From SHZI01 sp031395645 (lineage in GTDB: Bacteria > Pseudomonadota > Gammaproteobacteria > Steroidobacterales > GCA-2729495): DNA of 64,000 nt. How positions within the stretch are numbered: position 1 is the first letter of the stretch; every line of letters begins with the position of its first letter. The translations under genes and the position numbers were made by a program. Shown one piece after another: positions 60,500 through 64,000 of the stretch. The notes under the pieces were generated by a model. That model was not told the DNA's origin. It made no database searches and saw only the letters and a list, made by a program, of their open reading frames with translations. The stretch spans positions 1-64,000 of the forward strand of contig JANNJM010000083.1 in the NCBI GenBank assembly GCA_031395645.1, given 5' to 3'.

Positions 60500-61291
60500 G
60501 TGATCCTCAAGGGCTACGCCAACATCGCCGCCGGGCAGGTGCACTACCGGCGGCTGCATGGTCCGGGGCTGCCAGTGGTCTGCCTGCACCAGACGGCGAG
60601 TTCGTCCGCCATGTTCGTCAAGTTGATGAACGCACTCGCAGGAAAGCGCGGCTTCATCGCGTTTGATACTCCGGGGTTTGGCGGGTCCTTCGATCCGCCC
60701 GAGGTGCCGCCGGCGATCCGCACCTACGCCGAGTGGCTGCGGGAAGCGCTCGATACCCTTGGCATCGGCCAGTTTCACCTGCTTGGGCATCACACGGGCG
60801 CCTGCATCGGCGCCGAGCTCGCTGTCCACTACCCGGAGCGGGTCGCCACCGCTTCCTTCATTGGCCCGGTGCCACTGACGGAAGCCGAGCGCCACGAGTT
60901 CCGCAAGCATTATTCGACGCCGTTCTCGCCCGATCCGGACGGCCAGTACCTGCTCACCACCTGGAAGTACCTCCAGGCCCTGGGTGCCGGAGCGGACCTC
61001 GACCTGCTACACCGGGAACTCCTGGACACGGCGCGCGCCTATACCGGCCGCTTCATGGCCTACACCAACGTCTGGAACCAGGACTGGATCGCCCTCTACC
61101 AGCAGATCCGTTGCCCCCTGCAGATCATGTGTGCCACGGATGATGTTCTCCATGGCTTCTTTGATCGCGCGCGCGAGTTACGGCCTGATGCCGAGGCCGT
61201 GACGCTCCGCGGAGCATCCTTCGAGCCCGACCTCGATGCACAGACCGTTGCCGCCGCGTATCAGGCGTTCCTTGCCGGACGTGGTTTCTAG
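60500..61291 (+). CDS. Alpha/beta-hydrolase-fold protein 2, non-canonical nucleophile
   Basis: This 263-aa protein is a tandem paralog of its neighbour, with HQTASSSAMFVKLM, TPGFGGSFDPPEVPPAIRTY and the elbow LLGHHTGACIGAELAVHYP (His98 at the nucleophile place). The likely acid is in CATDDVLHGFFDRAREL; the C-terminal His is again absent (LRGASFEPDLDAQTV). GTG start 9 bases after the first hydrolase. It ends the accessory cluster. Confidence 0.85.
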   Translation: MILKGYANIAAGQVHYRRLHGPGLPVVCLHQTASSSAMFVKLMNALAGKRGFIAFDTPGFGGSFDPPEVPPAIRTYAEWLREALDTLGIGQFHLLGHHTGACIGAELAVHYPERVATASFIGPVPLTEAERHEFRKHYSTPFSPDPDGQYLLTTWKYLQALGAGADLDLLHRELLDTARAYTGRFMAYTNVWNQDWIALYQQIRCPLQIMCATDDVLHGFFDRARELRPDAEAVTLRGASFEPDLDAQTVAAAYQAFLAGRGF

Positions 61292-61449
61292 AGGGTCCCG
61301 GTCCATGCCAGCAACACCGCTGGGGCGCATCCCGCCCGGCCAACTCGCTGCCGGTTCTGCAACCAGTGGAATGCCGTCGACGCGCTGCGCTGGGAAAGGG
61401 TCAACGTGCCCTCGCCGGGAACTAACGGCCTGCCCTTACATCCCTCTGG

Positions 61450-62421
61450 TTACGGGCACGGGACAGTGCCCGCACAGGCCAGTCCGGACGGCCCGGGCGC
61501 GGCGCCGAGTCTGGCGCGGAGTAAGCCGAAGTCAGCGGTCGTCACGGTCCCACTGCCGTTCATGTCAGCGGCAGCGGCTGTCGCGCTAAAGCTGGCGGGC
61601 TGGCCCAGCACGGAGCGCAGCAAGCCAAAGTCAGCGGTGGTCACGGTCCCGCTGTTGTTGAGGTCCCCATCACAGTAGTTGCCGTAGCCGTCCTGGTCTG
61701 CATCGAGCTGGCTGGTGTTTGGCACGTCGGTGCAGTTGTCGAGGTTGTTGGCAATGCCGTCGCTATCGGTGTCCTGAGCGGCGGCGAACTGCAGGTTGTC
61801 GAATTGCCCGTACATGACCCCGCCGCTGGATGAGTAGGAGGAGAACGCGACGAACTTGATGTCATTCTGCAGCCGGGTGATGGTGAGGGTCTTCCACGGG
61901 CACTGGGTCGTGTTGGGATTGCACGCGCCGTAGTTGTAGTTCGCGGTACCCAGGAACTGGCCCAGGGAATTGAAGGCCTGCAGGAACGGCCGGTTGACGG
62001 TGACGGTAAAGCCCTCTGGCGGCGGAACGGGCTGGGCGTCAATGCTCACCACGCCGACTGGCGAAGTGAAGCTCGCCTTCAGGTAGCCAAAGCGTTCGTC
62101 GAAGACCGGGAAGCCACTAGCCGAGAGGTAGACCACGTTCGGTGTCGAGGCGGCACTCGCGCTGGTCCGGGCATAGGCGTTACCGCCGTTGGCGGCGTCG
62201 AGGCAGATGTTCAGGGTCGTCCCGTTGAAGCAGCCGAACGTGACGCCCGAATCCGAGAGATAGAGCGTGTTGACGTTGGTGCCGTCGTCCACGGGGAGGA
62301 TCAGAGGGGGAAAGGGCGGCGAGATCAGGCGGTAAAAATCGAAGGCGACCACTGCAGCAGAGGCTTGCATGGAGCCTAATGAAAGAAGCGTGCTCGCCAG
62401 GAGAGCGGTAAACGGGCGCAT
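61450..62421 (-). CDS. Secreted protein with thrombospondin type 3 and dockerin-like repeats
   Basis: This 323-aa protein has a signal peptide (cut near ASA, residue ~22), an uncharacterised beta-rich domain, then DTDSDGIANNLDNC and DADQDGYGNYCDGD of the thrombospondin-3 type. Two near-identical dockerin-like units follow: DLNNSGTVTTADFGLLRSVL and DMNGSGTVTTADFGLLRARL. The Asp-rich loops should bind Ca2+. Dockerins usually dock on cohesins; none is visible here. GAGGGG precedes the ATG. Confidence 0.85.
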   Translation of the reverse strand: MRPFTALLASTLLSLGSMQASAAVVAFDFYRLISPPFPPLILPVDDGTNVNTLYLSDSGVTFGCFNGTTLNICLDAANGGNAYARTSASAASTPNVVYLSASGFPVFDERFGYLKASFTSPVGVVSIDAQPVPPPEGFTVTVNRPFLQAFNSLGQFLGTANYNYGACNPNTTQCPWKTLTITRLQNDIKFVAFSSYSSSGGVMYGQFDNLQFAAAQDTDSDGIANNLDNCTDVPNTSQLDADQDGYGNYCDGDLNNSGTVTTADFGLLRSVLGQPASFSATAAAADMNGSGTVTTADFGLLRARLGAAPGPSGLACAGTVPCP

Positions 62422-62441
62422 GATTTTCCCCTCAAGCGTTG

Positions 62442-62467
62442 TTCGTGCTGCTGACTACCAGCACGAA
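62442..62467. promoter_or_regulatory. Inverted repeat upstream of the dockerin-like gene
   Basis: TTCGTGCTG (62442-62450) and CAGCACGAA (62459-62467) are perfect 9-base arms around CTGACTAC. On the minus strand it lies 20 bases before the ATG at 62421, so it could be an operator or a leader hairpin. The rest of the 270-base divergent gap to 62692 shows no gene. Confidence 0.5.
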
Positions 62468-62691
62468 TTATTTCTTACTCCTAGTTCATATTAAGTACAA
62501 GCGGGAAAGAACGTACATGGCACGAGGTGGCCGCACCATTCGACATAACGGGATCGGTGGACAGCCCTTCACTCTTGCCAATGTACGCTGAGTGACCGCG
62601 GGGCCCCCTGGGTCTCGCCGAGTGGGGCGCTGGCAGCTGGAACCAGGGGTAACTAGACTGGCGCCCCCGAGAAACTACCGAGATCCCCCAC

Positions 62692-63723
62692 ATGCGCACT
62701 GCGCGAAACATCCTGCTGGCCACAGTGCTGGTCGCTGGCAACGCCATGGCTGCCACGGCGCCGGCAACCACCTGGGGCGCCCTCGAACTGCTGCAGCGGA
62801 CGATTCCCGCCGGAGAAAAACGCAAGTTCTCGTTCCAGGAGGTACCGACCTTCGAGGGGTCCTTCCTGAACACGGCCATCTTCGCGGCACGCGGTGTCAG
62901 ATCAGGGCCCACCTTGTGCCTGACGGCGCTGGTGCACGGTGACGAGCGCAATGGCTTCGAAGTGGCGCGCACGGCGTTTGCAGGGACCGAGGCGCGCCAG
63001 CTGTCGGGAACGCTGATCGCGCTACCTGCCATCAACGTGAACGGGTTTCGCACGGGCAGCCGCTACATGCCGGACCGGCGCGACCTTAACAGGGCATTCC
63101 CCGGCGATACGAAGGGAAGCAACACCTCGCTCATCGCCGGCATCGTCTTCGACACGATCAAGCGGCACTGCGACGCGCTGATCGACCTGCACACGGGCTC
63201 GTTCGACAGGGCCAACCTGCCCCAGGTCCGGGTGGACCTCGCCAATCCCCGCGCGGCTGAACTGGCCCGGCGCTTCGGTGCCACCGTCGTGATGGGCGGC
63301 GCCGGGCCCAACGGCAGCCTGCGCCGGGAGGTGATGGAGGCCGGGATCCCCGCCATCATTTATGAGGCGGGTCTGCCGCTGCGCTTCGAGCCAAAAGAAA
63401 TCGCTGCAGGCGTGCAGGGCGTGCGTAATGTGATGATTCACCTCGGCATGGTCGCGGGCCAGGCCACCGAGCCGACCCCGAGTGCCCGGGTGTATGCCAG
63501 CTCCCGCTGGCTGCGGGCGGCGGTCGGCCAGGGTGGCGTGTTCTATGCTGACAAGCTGCTGGGTGCCGTGATCAGCGCCGGTGAACCAATCGCCCATATC
63601 GACGACCCGTTCACGGACGAGCGGCACGTGGTGAAGGCGGAGGCAGCCGGCACCATCGTCGGCATGGCGGTTCCCCAGGTGGTGTTCTCCGGCTACGCGC
63701 TGATCCACGTGGCGCGGAACTAG
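62692..63723 (+). CDS. Secreted succinylglutamate desuccinylase/aspartoacylase-family protein
   Basis: This 343-aa protein has a signal peptide (cut after AMA, residue ~20) and an M14-like catalytic domain: zinc ligands His and Glu in LVHGDERNGFEVA, further His in LIDLHTGSFDRANL, and a probable catalytic Glu in IIYEAGLPLRFEP. The C-terminal part (GVFYADKLLGAVISAGEPIA) is a beta domain typical of AstE/AspA-like proteins. Export suggests a periplasmic N-deacylase of unknown substrate. Confidence 0.86.
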   Translation: MRTARNILLATVLVAGNAMAATAPATTWGALELLQRTIPAGEKRKFSFQEVPTFEGSFLNTAIFAARGVRSGPTLCLTALVHGDERNGFEVARTAFAGTEARQLSGTLIALPAINVNGFRTGSRYMPDRRDLNRAFPGDTKGSNTSLIAGIVFDTIKRHCDALIDLHTGSFDRANLPQVRVDLANPRAAELARRFGATVVMGGAGPNGSLRREVMEAGIPAIIYEAGLPLRFEPKEIAAGVQGVRNVMIHLGMVAGQATEPTPSARVYASSRWLRAAVGQGGVFYADKLLGAVISAGEPIAHIDDPFTDERHVVKAEAAGTIVGMAVPQVVFSGYALIHVARN

Positions 63724-63779
63724 CGTCTGCCAGGACCCCGGCTGGAGAATTCAGACAGGGGGCAGTGTTCGGTCATGGT

Positions 63780-64000
63780 TCAGGCCATGACCTTCAGTCG
63801 GCGGAGCTCGAAGTAGCACCTCGCGCAGGCACGGACGTCAATGAGCGCGTGATGCGCGCCTTCGAACGGTTCGTTGAACAGTTTCATGTGCAGCTCCTGC
63901 AGTGTGGGCCACTTGAACCCGTACTGGCCGGGCAGGCGGCAATAGTCAGTGGCTGCCAGCATGGTGCACTGGCGCTTGCTCGACTCGACAATGTTGGGGC
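63780..64000 (-). CDS. 3'-5' exonuclease, C-terminal part (runs off the window)
   Basis: The minus-strand frame is open to the window edge, reading PNIVESSKRQCTMLAATDYC onward with FKWPTLQELHMKLFNEPFEG and HHALIDVRACARCYFELRRL. The HHALIDV segment is the last motif of DEDDh (DnaQ-like) exonucleases, giving His and Asp. The earlier DxE and middle Asp motifs would lie beyond 64000. The ATG at 63962 is internal. Confidence 0.8.
   Translation of the reverse strand, partial: PNIVESSKRQCTMLAATDYCRLPGQYGFKWPTLQELHMKLFNEPFEGAHHALIDVRACARCYFELRRLKVMA

Overview
The window reads as a contiguous piece of a GC-rich gammaproteobacterial chromosome. The basis is gene order: tuf followed by an uninterrupted S10-spc-alpha ribosomal cluster, the miaB-phoH-ybeY-corC-lnt run, leuS-lptE, a zinc-type L36 behind secY, and an HlyC/CorC-Lnt-LptE envelope set. 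A Steroidobacterales, Nevskiales or Woeseia-like lineage is a guess. No rRNA, tRNA, CRISPR array or prophage was seen.

Region 1 (1-14722, + strand) runs from the 3' end of tuf through rpsJ to rplQ, including secY, rpmJ and rpoA. Oddities are a promoter plus a roughly 300-base leader between rpsJ and rplC, a hairpin between rplX and rplE, a duplicated start region before rpsH, and Lys/Ala/Pro-rich extensions on L23, L30, S11 and L17.

Region 2 (14719-30745) holds an RND efflux pump with its lipoprotein adaptor and pepQ (minus strand), divergent trpS and a LysE-type exporter, then a small mobile hotspot: a VapBC-type module, an IS91-family relic and a HigBA-type module. It continues with corA, a DUF1295 membrane protein, uvrA, and ssb with a strong terminator.

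Region 3 (30795-46501) is housekeeping: a fused ATP sulfurylase/APS kinase, miaB, phoH, ybeY, corC, lnt, leuS, lptE, mtgA, a MAPEG protein, hisI, cysS, a short unlisted DUF2256 zinc-ribbon gene coupled to an iron-sulfur photolyase, and dps.

Region 4 (46660-61291) is the accessory part and the best candidate for an undescribed system. It has a two-cupin protein, a truncated regulator copy joined to a scrambled IS91 relic, and two paralogous winged-helix regulators flanking two paralogous NTF2-like proteins (one with a Tat signal). A five-gene block follows, coupled by four 4-base overlaps: molybdenum hydroxylase large, FAD and 2Fe-2S subunits, a ureidoglycolate-lyase-like protein and an FAD-linked oxidase. 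A TonB-dependent receptor, a cupin and two tandem alpha/beta-hydrolase-fold proteins complete it. Both of the latter have His where the nucleophile Ser normally sits. Together this looks like uptake across the outer membrane, hydroxylation by the Mo enzyme, further oxidation and ring or C-N bond processing of an unknown, possibly N-heterocyclic compound, under MarR-like control. The substrate cannot be read from sequence.

Region 5 (61450-64000) has a secreted calcium-binding protein with thrombospondin-3 and dockerin-like repeats, a secreted M14-like deacylase, and the end of a 3'-5' exonuclease gene running off the window. Several housekeeping genes have a -10-like hexamer 5-10 bases before the start codon and no clear Shine-Dalgarno, suggesting leaderless transcripts.
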